Shown piece after piece: positions 46,468 to 54,682 of a DNA stretch of 64,000 nucleotides (position 1 is the first letter of the stretch; every line of letters begins with the position of its first letter). The stretch is from NCBI RefSeq assembly GCF_027886475.1, contig NZ_CP115670.1, forward strand, positions 248,001 to 312,000, written 5' to 3'. Source of the stretch: Corynebacterium sp. SCR221107. Lineage in GTDB: Bacteria; Actinomycetota; Actinomycetes; Mycobacteriales; Mycobacteriaceae. Below the pieces are notes generated by a model, which ran no database searches, was not told the DNA's origin, and saw only the letters and a list, made by a program, of their open reading frames with translations. The position numbers and the translations under genes are program-made.

Positions 46468-47241
46468 ATGACCTTCCCACAACAAGACCTACCCGGATTC
46501 AACACCACGCTGCGCCCCGAGGCGGCGCCGCAGTGGCTCAAAGGGGTCATCGACCATCCCCGAAGCATTCAACGGCGCCTCGAGGGCACCATGCAGGAGC
46601 GCACCCTGCCCGCGAATCCGTCGCGCGCCGCGGCGGTTCTCATGCTGCTCTCCGGTAGCGCCGGATCGGCGTCCGGGTCAACGCCTGAGGCGCTTCCCGA
46701 CGATGCCGCGGTGCTGCTCACACACCGTTCGCCGTCGCTGCGCAGCCACTCCGGCCAAATAGCCTTCCCCGGTGGGCGCATCGACCCGGGTGATACCAAC
46801 GTGGTGGATGCCGCGCTGCGGGAGGCTTGGGAGGAAACCGGCCTCGATCGGCGCGCGGTGGTTCCACTGGCGCAACTCGATGCCGTGGAGATCCGAGTGA
46901 GCGGCAATCCGGTTCACCCGGTGGTGGGGTATTGGGATGCCAGCGCCGACGTTGGCGTCATCGATCCCGGCGAGGCCGACGACGTCTTCCTCACCCCGCT
47001 GGCGGAGCTTGTGGATCCGCGCAACCGCGTCCGCCTGGTCATGGGGCCGTGGATGGGCCCTGGTTTTTGGGTGCGTGACTATCTTGTGTGGGGCTTTACC
47101 GGCGGGCTGTTATCGGCGCTTTTTACGCAGGCCGGATGGGAACGTCCCTGGGCGGATGCGCCGGTCATGGGATTAGATGAGGCGATTGCGCGCTCCCGCA
47201 ACAATGAGCCGCACTACTGGGGTGCCGAACCGAGGGGCTAA
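46468..47241 (+). CDS. Nudix hydrolase, CoA pyrophosphatase-like
   Basis: A 257-residue Nudix protein. The Nudix box is GGRIDPGDTNVVDAALREAW followed by EETGLD (about 112-137), and the preceding LTHRSPSLRSHSGQIAFPGG is the signature of the CoA pyrophosphatase (NudL) group. The C-terminal YLVWGFTGGLLSALF fits too. Probable role: cleaving CoA or a similar nucleoside diphosphate. Six bases after the thioredoxin-like gene and 60 before the MarP-like gene, likely in one operon. Confidence 0.9.
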   Translation: MTFPQQDLPGFNTTLRPEAAPQWLKGVIDHPRSIQRRLEGTMQERTLPANPSRAAAVLMLLSGSAGSASGSTPEALPDDAAVLLTHRSPSLRSHSGQIAFPGGRIDPGDTNVVDAALREAWEETGLDRRAVVPLAQLDAVEIRVSGNPVHPVVGYWDASADVGVIDPGEADDVFLTPLAELVDPRNRVRLVMGPWMGPGFWVRDYLVWGFTGGLLSALFTQAGWERPWADAPVMGLDEAIARSRNNEPHYWGAEPRG

Positions 47242-47301
47242 TATTCGGGAAGTAGTTTTGTATATTTTGGAAGTCACAGTCCGCCGGCAGAAAGGTTAGA
47301 T

Positions 47302-48501
47302 GTGCACTTTGCCCCGGAGACCATCGTCGATGTGGTGGTCGCAATCGCGCTCGTGGCCGCCTGCTATTCGGGCTGGCGCCAGGGGGCATTTACGGCAGTG
47401 CTGTCGACCGTCGGCGTCATCGCCGGCCTGATTCTAGGGGCAGCGCTTGCACCGCAGGTCATGCAGCTGACTGAGTCCGTCGCGCTGCGTTTCCTGCTGG
47501 CGTTGGGAACCGTGGTCATGCTCGTGGGCTTGGGCAACCTCGTCGGTGGGCTGTTGGGATCCTCGTTGCGCGCGGGCATCCGATTTAAGTCGCAGGTGGT
47601 GCTGGATTCGATAGTCGGCGCCGTGTTCCAGGGGCTTGCCACTGCGATCGTGCTGTGGCTGATTGCGATCCCATTAGCCACTGGTCTCGGCGGAAGCTTC
47701 GCCCAAGGCATCCGCAACTCGCACATCCTGGGCGCTGTCGACGGGCGGATGCCGGGTGCGATGGCCACGTTGCCTTCACGGATTTCTGCGATGCTGTCGG
47801 ACTCCGGCTTGCCCCCGCTGGTGTCGCCGTTTAGCGGTCAGACATCGACCCAGGTGGAGGCCCCACGCATCGAGGTGGAAGATACCGCCCTCGTGGAGCA
47901 GCTGCGTCCTTCTGTCATCCACGTGCTAGGCGAGTCGCAGCAGTGCTCGCGCAGGCTCATGGGCTCCGGCTTCGTGGTCGATGATTCCCATGTCATGACC
48001 AACGCCCACGTCGTGGCCGGCACCGACAAGGTCAGCCTCGACACCGTCGAGGGCGTCTTCGAAGCGCAGGTGGTCTACTACAACCCGGAGCTTGACATCG
48101 CTGTTTTGTACAGCGATCACCTGGGGCTGCCCGCCCTGGATTGGGCCAGCGATGTCGCCCAGACCAGCGAGGATGCCATCGTGATGGGATTCCCGGAGTC
48201 CGGGCCTTTCGAGGCAGCCCCTGCCCGCATTGCCGAACGCATTACGATCTCCGGGCCGGACATCTATGCCTCCGGCCGCGTGGAGCGCGAGTCCTATACC
48301 GTGCGTGGCACGATCCGGCAGGGTAACTCCGGCGGCCCGATGGTCAACACCGAGGGCGACGTCTTAGGCGTGGTGTTCGGCGCCAGCGTCGACAGCAGCG
48401 ACATCGGCTATGCGCTCACGGCGCAGGAGGTCTTGGGCCAGGTCGGCGATTACTCCTCCCTGACCGCGCCGGTGGACCCCGGGCGCTGCGTGATGAACTA
48501 A
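47302..48501 (+). CDS. marP: MarP-like periplasmic serine protease with CvpA-type membrane domain
   Basis: A 399-residue protein. Four N-terminal membrane helices (about 5-150, CvpA/colicin V production domain: TAVLSTVGVIAGLILGAALA) are followed by a trypsin-like protease with His in TNAHVVAG, Asp in NPELDIAVLYSD and Ser in IRQGNSGGPMV. A disulfide pair (QQCSRRLMGSG and GRCVMN) is possible. In mycobacteria MarP protects against acid by processing the peptidoglycan hydrolase RipA. The gene order nth-TlpA-Nudix-MarP-hydrolase matches the mycobacterial one. GTG start. Confidence 0.9.
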   Translation: MHFAPETIVDVVVAIALVAACYSGWRQGAFTAVLSTVGVIAGLILGAALAPQVMQLTESVALRFLLALGTVVMLVGLGNLVGGLLGSSLRAGIRFKSQVVLDSIVGAVFQGLATAIVLWLIAIPLATGLGGSFAQGIRNSHILGAVDGRMPGAMATLPSRISAMLSDSGLPPLVSPFSGQTSTQVEAPRIEVEDTALVEQLRPSVIHVLGESQQCSRRLMGSGFVVDDSHVMTNAHVVAGTDKVSLDTVEGVFEAQVVYYNPELDIAVLYSDHLGLPALDWASDVAQTSEDAIVMGFPESGPFEAAPARIAERITISGPDIYASGRVERESYTVRGTIRQGNSGGPMVNTEGDVLGVVFGASVDSSDIGYALTAQEVLGQVGDYSSLTAPVDPGRCVMN

Positions 48502-48606
48502 GAGCACGGCACACCGCCGTGGGCGCTTGGGTGGGCAGCGTCCGGCGCCCAGTGGCTGAGGGCACAGTCCCAGGCTGTGGCTGTGGCTGTAGCAGAAGCA
48601 GGGGCG

Positions 48607-49530
48607 TTAGTGCGTGCCGACGAACCCAGCTATCAATTCGGCCAGCTTTTCCGGGGCCTCCAGGTGGGCACGCCACCGGGAGCCCTCGTCCCCGTCGATC
48701 ACGGCGTATTCGAACTCCCCAAAGCACCGCGCGCGGGCACGAGCAGCCAGAACCTGACTGTGGCTGGTCTTGTCGCCGACAAACTGCACGGGGACGGTGA
48801 CCTTGTTCCCCAACCACTTCGCCGGCGGCAAGGAGGTGGCAATCTTGACGGTGCGGGCGACCGCGGCCTGGGTGGATTCCACGCTCATCGCCATGATCCG
48901 CAGGCGCAGGTCCTCGGCGAAGTGTGCGCCTTCCTGATATGCCAGGGAGGTGCCTGCGCGCAGTTCGCGGCCGAGCCACCGGTCGCGTCGCTTCCACAGC
49001 TGGCGCCGGGGAAGGGACGGGAGGTGGGCGAACAGGACATTTTCTATGGTCTGGGAGAAAAGCCACGGCCGGGTCATTATGAGCCTGCGCATGTCCACCG
49101 GGTGGATGCCGTCGATGCAGGTGATGCCGCTGATGTGCTCCGGGTGTGAGGTAGGCATGGTCCAGGCGATGGCGGCACCGGCGCCCACCCCCACCACATG
49201 CGCACTGTCATGACCCATGGTGCGGATCACGCCGGAGACATCGCCGTTGAGGTGGCGTAGGTCGTAGCCCTGAGGCGGCTTATCGGAGTAGCCATAGCCG
49301 CGCAGATCCAGCGCGATAACGTGGTAGCCCTTGCTTGCCAGCAGTGGGAGCAGCCGCCTGAAGTCCATCCAGGAGCCGTAGGCGTCGTGAAGCAAAACGA
49401 TGCAGGGATCCGACGGGGAACCGGCAACGGCGGCATGCAAACGCAAGCCACGGGTATGGATCTCCTGGTGGTTAAACCCGTCCAGCAGCACCACCTTCGG
49501 CGACAGCGTTCGGGCGGAAAATAGACTCAT
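48607..49530 (-). CDS. Alpha/beta-hydrolase fold protein with degenerate active site
   Basis: A 307-residue protein of the epoxide hydrolase-like group (HDAYGSWMDFRRLLPLLASK, LDLRGYGYSDKPPQGYDL). The nucleophile elbow reads VVGVGAGAAIAW, with glycine where Ser or Asp is expected, and the C-terminal histidine position reads GSRWRAHLEAPE instead of the usual GHxxHLE. So it is unlikely to hydrolyse a substrate by the normal mechanism. It is convergent with marP and may be linked to it by synteny only. Confidence 0.8.
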   Translation of the reverse strand: MSLFSARTLSPKVVLLDGFNHQEIHTRGLRLHAAVAGSPSDPCIVLLHDAYGSWMDFRRLLPLLASKGYHVIALDLRGYGYSDKPPQGYDLRHLNGDVSGVIRTMGHDSAHVVGVGAGAAIAWTMPTSHPEHISGITCIDGIHPVDMRRLIMTRPWLFSQTIENVLFAHLPSLPRRQLWKRRDRWLGRELRAGTSLAYQEGAHFAEDLRLRIMAMSVESTQAAVARTVKIATSLPPAKWLGNKVTVPVQFVGDKTSHSQVLAARARARCFGEFEYAVIDGDEGSRWRAHLEAPEKLAELIAGFVGTH

Positions 49531-49595
49531 CGACTTACCTCAAGGCACACATGGGAAACGCCCGCGGGCAGGCGAGGCGTGAGAAAAACAAGCTC

Positions 49596-50102
49596 TTAGC
49601 TGAACATGCCGCGGTTGCGGGATTCCAGCTTCTTGGTGGCCTGGCCGGGGACCAGGTTCTTGAGCTCGTTGACGGAGGCGATGGTCTTCTCCGGGGCGCG
49701 CAGCTTGCGCAGCTTCTTGAAGCCGATGAGGGCGAACAGACCCGCGAGAACCAGCATGAGCAGGAACACGATAAGGAACGCGGCCCAGCGAGCCAGCCAC
49801 AGGTCCGCGATCAGTTCGGCGAGGAAGAAGAAAAAGAAGAAAGAGCTGTACAAAGCAACCGTGCCGGCCACGCCGAACAGGCCGCCGCCGATGGCCCCCT
49901 TCTTGGCCTCCTGCGCCAGCTCGGCCTTGGCAAGCTCCAGCTCGGAGCGGAACAGGGAGGACATCTGAGTGGTTGCGTCGCTAACCAGCGCGCCGATGCT
50001 ACCCTTGCCGCCGGCGGCGTCCACATCACTCAGGGGGATGGAATTTATTTTGGCGCCGAAAGTCTCCGCGCCGTCCGTAAAAAATCCTTTGTCATTGCTC
50101 AC
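49596..50102 (-). CDS. Actinobacterial Holin-X/phage holin family membrane protein
   Basis: A 168-residue protein with a cytoplasmic helical region (ATTQMSSLFRSELELAKAEL) and two membrane helices (GLFGVAGTVALYSSFFFFFF; AAFLIVFLLMLVLAGLFALI) followed by a basic end (KKLRKLRAPEKTI). This matches the holin superfamily III / Holin-X group, conserved in actinobacteria and not phage-derived here. The GTG at 50102 is chosen because AAGGGA lies seven bases upstream; upstream in-frame starts are poorly supported. Conserved neighbourhood with marP and the hydrolase. Confidence 0.82.
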   Translation of the reverse strand: MSNDKGFFTDGAETFGAKINSIPLSDVDAAGGKGSIGALVSDATTQMSSLFRSELELAKAELAQEAKKGAIGGGLFGVAGTVALYSSFFFFFFLAELIADLWLARWAAFLIVFLLMLVLAGLFALIGFKKLRKLRAPEKTIASVNELKNLVPGQATKKLESRNRGMFS

Positions 50103-50349
50103 GGGTTGATCCCTTCCACAACCGGCCCCTGGGGGCGGAGCCGAAGTCTGTACAGTTCTTACACACACTAGTCCCAGACGCACTAGTTCTGCGTAAACGA
50201 TACCTACTATCGTGCCACGAAATGCTCGCCAATGTGAATTAGCCAACCTGAATTGCCGGATTTACTCACCCGTTTCCACAGGCGTGATTCCCGGCGCGCG
50301 AGCCGGTGGGCGATCATCGGCTTGAGGGCGGGCAAGTAGACTGTGGCGC

Positions 50350-51003
50350 ATGGATCTAGCCAGCGATGCGCGCATTATCGAACTCACCTCTGAGGCGACC
50401 GCGGCGGTCAACGCGGTCCACCGCCGCCCCGTGAACCTTCGCAAACCGGAACTCACCAGCTCCGAGTCCGCGCTGCGCGGGGCGCGCGCCAACGTCGACT
50501 GCTACCTCGCCGGTGTCAGCGTCGAAGAATCGATCAACGCCTATAGCGTGCTCGCCCCCGCCAAGGTCTCCCAGACCGCGAGCACGTTCCTGCGCGCACC
50601 GCTTCAGGTTCTTGCGCTTATCGACGTCTATAGCGGGGGAACCGGACGCCCCGAGAAAAACCCGCAGCGCCTTCAACAACTGGCGAAGCTCATCACGAAC
50701 GACCCGGACCAGGTGCTTGCCCCGGCACTGATTCAGGCGGAATTAATCACTGGCGGCTATTTCGGGCAGCGCTCGGGCACCGTTGCCCGCGTGGCCACCC
50801 GGATCGCGGCGATCGCCTATGGCTTCGATCCGCGCGGGCTGTGCGTGCCGGAGGTCTACCTGCGCCGGCACCGCGCGGAATACGAAACACTCGCCACCCA
50901 CGCCACCGATGATCAGCAGGCCCTGACGGACTTCCTCGCCTTCTACCTGCAAAGCTATATCCTCGGCGCGCACGAGGCGGAGGGAATAGCCAAGCTGGCC
51001 TGA
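50350..51003 (+). CDS. Conserved actinobacterial protein of unknown function (upstream of HAD/Ssd locus)
   Basis: A 217-residue, mostly helical, soluble protein. Notable stretches are NAVHRRPVNLRKPELTSSES, LRAPLQVLALIDVYSGG and AYGFDPRGLCVPEVYLRRH. It occupies the place where a conserved hypothetical lies beside the HAD phosphatase and ssd in mycobacteria (the Rv3662c region, from memory). A distant relation to Fic-like folds is possible but no HPFx[DE]GNGR motif exists. Function not assigned. Confidence 0.75.
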   Translation: MDLASDARIIELTSEATAAVNAVHRRPVNLRKPELTSSESALRGARANVDCYLAGVSVEESINAYSVLAPAKVSQTASTFLRAPLQVLALIDVYSGGTGRPEKNPQRLQQLAKLITNDPDQVLAPALIQAELITGGYFGQRSGTVARVATRIAAIAYGFDPRGLCVPEVYLRRHRAEYETLATHATDDQQALTDFLAFYLQSYILGAHEAEGIAKLA

Positions 51004-51031
51004 GGCGAGCCGGCGCTTTTGCGAAGGCGGG

Positions 51032-51895
51032 TTAAGCCTCGTCCGGGCGGTGCTTCTTGGCCAACCAGATGCCACCCGCGGCGGCGGCTGCGATAGCGGC
51101 GACGACCCCGGTGGTCTTGCCGATCTCGACGCCGGTGGGCATCTGGAATAGCGGCACGGGGTTGCGGAAGCTGTGGATGTTCCAGCCTTTGTCCGCGGCC
51201 ACCTTGCGCAAGGCCCGGTCCGGGTTGACGGCATTGGGATTGCCCACGGCCTCAAGCATGGGGATGTCCACGGCCGAATCCGAGTAGGCGAAAGACTGGG
51301 GCAGGTCGTAGCCGCGGCGGGCGGTTAAGTCCATGATCGCCTGCGCCTTGGCAGCCCCCTTGCAGTAGAAGGTGATCTCGCCGGTGAACACCCCATCCTT
51401 TTTAGCGAGCTCCGTGGACACCACGGTGGTCACGCCCAGCTCCTTGGCGATCGGCTCGACCAGCTCGCGGGCGGAGGCGGAGATGATGACCACGTCATGG
51501 CCTGCGGCGAGGTGCTGATCGATGATGGAGCGCGCCTCGGCATAGATGGTGGGGGTCACCACGTGCTGCATGGTTTCCTCGGCGATGGCCTTGACCTGCT
51601 CGACGTTCCATCCGGCGATCATATGGGCGAGCTGATCGCGGGTGGTGTCCATCTGTTCGCTCGAGTGACCTGCGAACATGTAGGTGGCCTTGGCCATGGA
51701 AAGCTGCAGCGCCTCCACCGGGGTGATGAGCCCGGAGTTGAGAAACTCCTTGCCGTAGGCGAAGGCGGAAGAGGTAGCGATGATCGTCTTGTCCAGATCG
51801 AAGAAAGCCGCAACACGACGCGGCGCCAGGGCTAGCTCGTTGCTCGGGGCCGGCGCGACGTGCTCGTGATCGCGTTCCTTCTTACTCATTGCCAC
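51032..51895 (-). CDS. HAD-IB family phosphatase (SerB-like), membrane-tailed
   Basis: A 287-residue HAD hydrolase. Motif I is AAFFDLDKTIIATSS, motif II VVIISASARELVE, motif III KAQAIMDLTARRG, motif IV YSDSAVDIPMLEAVGNP. The C-terminus has a hydrophobic stretch (VVAAIAAAAAGGIWLA) and basic end, so it may be membrane-anchored. Homologues next to ssd occur in mycobacteria (Rv3661, from memory). The substrate is likely a small phosphomonoester or phospholipid; unknown. Divergent side carries the 6C RNA. Confidence 0.88.
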   Translation of the reverse strand: MAMSKKERDHEHVAPAPSNELALAPRRVAAFFDLDKTIIATSSAFAYGKEFLNSGLITPVEALQLSMAKATYMFAGHSSEQMDTTRDQLAHMIAGWNVEQVKAIAEETMQHVVTPTIYAEARSIIDQHLAAGHDVVIISASARELVEPIAKELGVTTVVSTELAKKDGVFTGEITFYCKGAAKAQAIMDLTARRGYDLPQSFAYSDSAVDIPMLEAVGNPNAVNPDRALRKVAADKGWNIHSFRNPVPLFQMPTGVEIGKTTGVVAAIAAAAAGGIWLAKKHRPDEA

Positions 51896-52039
51896 CTCAT
51901 TCTAGCCACAAACCTACCCGCGGTGGCTGTCCCTCGCCGTCACCCCCCACAGGTTGCGCAGTCGCGCCACTTCATGGCAGCGCGCACCTGAAGTGGCGGC
52001 AAAAAGGTTTTCAAGCTGTGTAAACGTGCACGCGCCGAG

Positions 52040-52070
52040 GTTGCCTTGCTTTGTGGCCCTGTGTCATAAT
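52040..52070 (+). promoter_or_regulatory. Promoter of the 6C RNA
   Basis: TTGCCT (52041-52046) and CATAAT (52065-52070) are spaced 18 bases and place a start near 52077, at the beginning of the predicted small RNA. Confidence 0.65.
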
Positions 52071-52076
52071 GGCACC

Positions 52077-52180
52077 TGCAAGGCCCCGATATACAGTGCG
52101 GCCTGCCCCGGCCCGCCCCCCTGTGGCCGGGTTTGGCGGCTCGCGCGTTTACCCCCCCCTAGCGCGAGCCGCCCTTTTAG
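52077..52180 (+). ncRNA. 6C small RNA
   Basis: Two hairpins with C-rich loops: CCCGGCC / GGCCGGG enclosing CGCCCCCCTGT (52107-52131), then GGCGGCTCGCGC / GCGCGAGCCGCC enclosing a run of eight C (52135-52173), followed by CTTTTAG as terminator. Loops with six or more C in two adjacent stems define the actinobacterial 6C RNA. In Mycobacterium tuberculosis the 6C RNA (B11) lies in the same place, between the HAD phosphatase and ssd. It regulates replication- and secretion-related genes by pairing through its C loops. Confidence 0.9.
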
Positions 52181-52418
52181 GTCTCCCACCCGGCGCCACC
52201 CGAGAAACCTGAAAAATAGAATTTTCCACTAGGTGAATCACTATTGAATGTGTGTGGAAATAATGGCTGGGTGTTGGTTCTAAATAGACAAGAATTCGCC
52301 GCCTGCCGGTGACAGTTATCCACAGGCGAGCCCTTGGGCGTTCTCAGGTTCGGCAGTTATCCACAGGCAAACGCCCCGGCGGGTGAAAAGGCGTTGACGC
52401 TTGCGAAGACTTGTCGGC
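52181..52418. other. ssd upstream region with two DnaA boxes
   Basis: About 240 bases before ssd. AT-rich at 52200-52300. The exact sequence CAGTTATCCACAGGC occurs twice (52313-52327 and 52354-52368), each with the perfect DnaA box TTATCCACA. No gene in between. Confidence 0.7.
52316..52365 (+). promoter_or_regulatory. Pair of consensus DnaA boxes
   Basis: TTATCCACA at 52316-52324 and 52357-52365, same orientation, 41 bases apart, within a longer 15-base direct repeat. They lie 54-103 bases before the ssd start. Confidence 0.7.
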
Positions 52419-53585
52419 ATGAACGAAGTAACGCACACCATGGCACCTGACGCCGGTATCGCCGCTGATGTGGACGATCTCATTCCACCGTTGCCGGTGC
52501 GCAAGGTCCGGCTGGTCCAGCAGATGCCCACGCCCAAGCCGCAGGCGGTGACAAGAGGCATGGATGCCCCAGTGCTCGTGGGGGTGGCCGACCCCGCGCT
52601 GCATCCGGAGGTCTCCACCATCGTCGCCGCCACCGGGCGCACCCGACTCGATACCACCCAGGTGTCGGAGATCCTGAAGCATGCCCCGCGCGCCTGCGCG
52701 ATCATCCTCGACCCGGAGGTGGCCGCGGGCGTGGTCTCCCACCAACTCGCGGGAACGATCTTCCTCGTCCACGCCGATCCCGGTCCGGTGGATTGGAAGC
52801 TGGCCATGCAGCTGCACGCCGAGGAGGCTTTGGTGTTGCCGGCCCAGGCACCCGAGCTGCTGGCCGCGCTGGGGCGCCGCGAGAAGGTCCTGCACGCAGA
52901 TACCTTTGCCCTGAGCATCGCCGGTGCCGTGGGCGGGGCAGGCGCCTCGACGCTGGCCGCGGCCGTGGCGACGCAGGTTGCGGGAAGCGTGCTGATCGAC
53001 GCCGACCCGCGCGGCGGCGGCCTCGACCTGCTTCTCGGGGTCGAGGAGCACACCGGGGTCCGGTGGAATGACCTAGGCAGGGCGACGGGTTTGGATGCCG
53101 CAGCCCTGCTCGCTGCGCTTCCGGAGGTCGAAGGGTTTCGGCTGCTGGGGCCCGCCCGCACCCAGTTGCACCACGAACTCGAGCCGGCACAGCTGCGCGG
53201 GGTCGCCGATACCCTGGGCGGGCACGCCAGCCTTATCTTCGATACCGCAGGGGTGGGGGAGTGCTTCGAGCAGGCGGTGGCGCACTCCGATGCGGTGGCA
53301 CTTGTCGTTCCGGCGGAGGTACGCGCCGCGGTCACAGCCCACGGGCTCGCACGTGCGCTGGATGCCCAACGCATCAAGCCCTTTCTGGTGGTGCGCCACC
53401 GCGGCTGGTCGGGGCTGAGTGCCAGCGAGGTTGAAGACGTCGTGGGAGCCCCCGTGGTCGCCGAAATACCGACGGTGCGCAGGCTCGCCAAGCGGATCGA
53501 AACCCAAGGCCTCGGCGCGCGCATGCCGAAGCCCCTGCGGGCTGCCGCCCGTGCGGTCACCGACAAGGTCCGGGAGCTGGCATGA
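52419..53585 (+). CDS. ssd: Septum-site determining / CpaE-like protein (Ssd)
   Basis: A 388-residue ParA/MinD-superfamily protein of the Ssd/CpaE group. An N-terminal receiver-like part (about 40-150) precedes the ATPase fold. The deviant Walker A is GAVGGAGASTLAAAVA (lysine replaced, as is usual for Ssd), followed by VLIDADPRGGGLDLLLGVEE and LIFDTAGVGE. In mycobacteria Ssd influences division and dormancy responses; in Tad systems the CpaE protein places the pilus machine. The ATG at 52419 is chosen because conserved sequence begins soon after; four bases overlap with tadA (ATGA) at the end. Confidence 0.85.
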   Translation: MNEVTHTMAPDAGIAADVDDLIPPLPVRKVRLVQQMPTPKPQAVTRGMDAPVLVGVADPALHPEVSTIVAATGRTRLDTTQVSEILKHAPRACAIILDPEVAAGVVSHQLAGTIFLVHADPGPVDWKLAMQLHAEEALVLPAQAPELLAALGRREKVLHADTFALSIAGAVGGAGASTLAAAVATQVAGSVLIDADPRGGGLDLLLGVEEHTGVRWNDLGRATGLDAAALLAALPEVEGFRLLGPARTQLHHELEPAQLRGVADTLGGHASLIFDTAGVGECFEQAVAHSDAVALVVPAEVRAAVTAHGLARALDAQRIKPFLVVRHRGWSGLSASEVEDVVGAPVVAEIPTVRRLAKRIETQGLGARMPKPLRAAARAVTDKVRELA

Positions 53586-54682
53586 GCATCATCGACCGCG
53601 TCCAAGCCCGCCTTGCCCAGGAACCGCACCTCGCCGATACCCTCGCCGCCGTGGTGCGTGAGGAGGCCGGTGGCATCATCAGCGATGCCGACGTCCTCGA
53701 CGTCCTGCGCCGCCTGCGCCACGACACCACCGGCATCGGCCCGCTCGAGCAGCTGCTTGCCATCGATGGGGTCACCGACGTACTGGTCAACGGGCCCGAC
53801 GACGTTTGGTTCGACCGTGGGCACGGCCTCGAGCGCGCGGGGATCTCGTTTCCCGATGACGCCGCCGTGCGTCGGCTTGCGGTGCGCGTGCTGGCAAGCT
53901 GCGGGCGTAGATTGGACGATGCCCAGAGCTTTGCCGACGGCCGGGTGATCCGCGCCGACGGCGCCAACCTGCGCGTCCACGCGATGCTGGCCCCGCCCTC
54001 GGAGGCGGGAACACTGATCTCGCTGCGCGTGCTCAAACAATCAAGGGTCAGCCTCTCCGGCCTCGTGGCAACCGGCACCTTTGACGAGGAGGCGGCTGAC
54101 CTGTTGCGCGCCGTGGTGGCGCAACGACGCTCCTTCCTTATCGTCGGCGGTACCGGAAGCGGGAAGACAACGCTGCTTGCTGCCATGCTTGCCGACGTCG
54201 ACAAGCGCGAGCGCATCATCTGCATAGAAGACACCGCCGAGCTCAACCCCGAGCACCCGCACGTGCTCACCCTCGTCACCCGGGCGGTCAACACCGAAGG
54301 CCAAGGCGAGATCACCATGGCCGACCTGCTCAAACAATCACTGCGCATGCGCCCCGACCGGATCATCGTCGGCGAGATTCGGGGCGCGGAGGTCGTTGAG
54401 TTGCTGGCCGCTTTGAACACCGGCCACGAAGGCTGCGCCGGCACCATCCACGCCAACTCGCTGGAAGAAGTGCCGGCCCGGCTCGAGGCCCTGGCCGCGC
54501 TCGGCGGCATGAGCAGAACCGCCCTGCACGCCCAGGCGCAGGCCGCCAACCCGCTGGTGCTGGTCATGCGCAAAGTCCGCGGGCGAAGGCAACTGGCGCA
54601 GATCGGCGAACTCGGGCGCCTCGACGGGCCACCGCGGGTCCTCTGGGCGCGCGAAGGGGGTGACCGCCATGATTCCGCTTGA
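53582..54682 (+). CDS. tadA: TadA/CpaF-type secretion ATPase
   Basis: A 366-residue type II/IV secretion ATPase. N-terminal domain with LLAIDGVTDVLVNGPDDVWF; Walker A VGGTGSGKTTLLAAML; Asp box ICIEDTAELNPEHPHVLTL; Walker B DRIIVGEIRGAEVVELL; His box GHEGCAGTIHANS. It powers assembly of Flp/Tad-like pili or secretion of pilin-like proteins. Overlaps ssd by four bases and tadB by 14, so the whole set is one operon. Confidence 0.93.
   Translation: MSIIDRVQARLAQEPHLADTLAAVVREEAGGIISDADVLDVLRRLRHDTTGIGPLEQLLAIDGVTDVLVNGPDDVWFDRGHGLERAGISFPDDAAVRRLAVRVLASCGRRLDDAQSFADGRVIRADGANLRVHAMLAPPSEAGTLISLRVLKQSRVSLSGLVATGTFDEEAADLLRAVVAQRRSFLIVGGTGSGKTTLLAAMLADVDKRERIICIEDTAELNPEHPHVLTLVTRAVNTEGQGEITMADLLKQSLRMRPDRIIVGEIRGAEVVELLAALNTGHEGCAGTIHANSLEEVPARLEALAALGGMSRTALHAQAQAANPLVLVMRKVRGRRQLAQIGELGRLDGPPRVLWAREGGDRHDSA

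Noticed and set aside
49596..50102. Holin-like gene as sign of a prophage
   Set aside because: No other phage genes nearby, and this Holin-X protein is a conserved actinobacterial chromosomal gene in the same neighbourhood.
51896..52418. Region with DnaA boxes considered as a replication origin
   Set aside because: Only two boxes, no dnaA or dnaN gene and no AT-rich unwinding cluster; better explained as DnaA-linked regulation of ssd.
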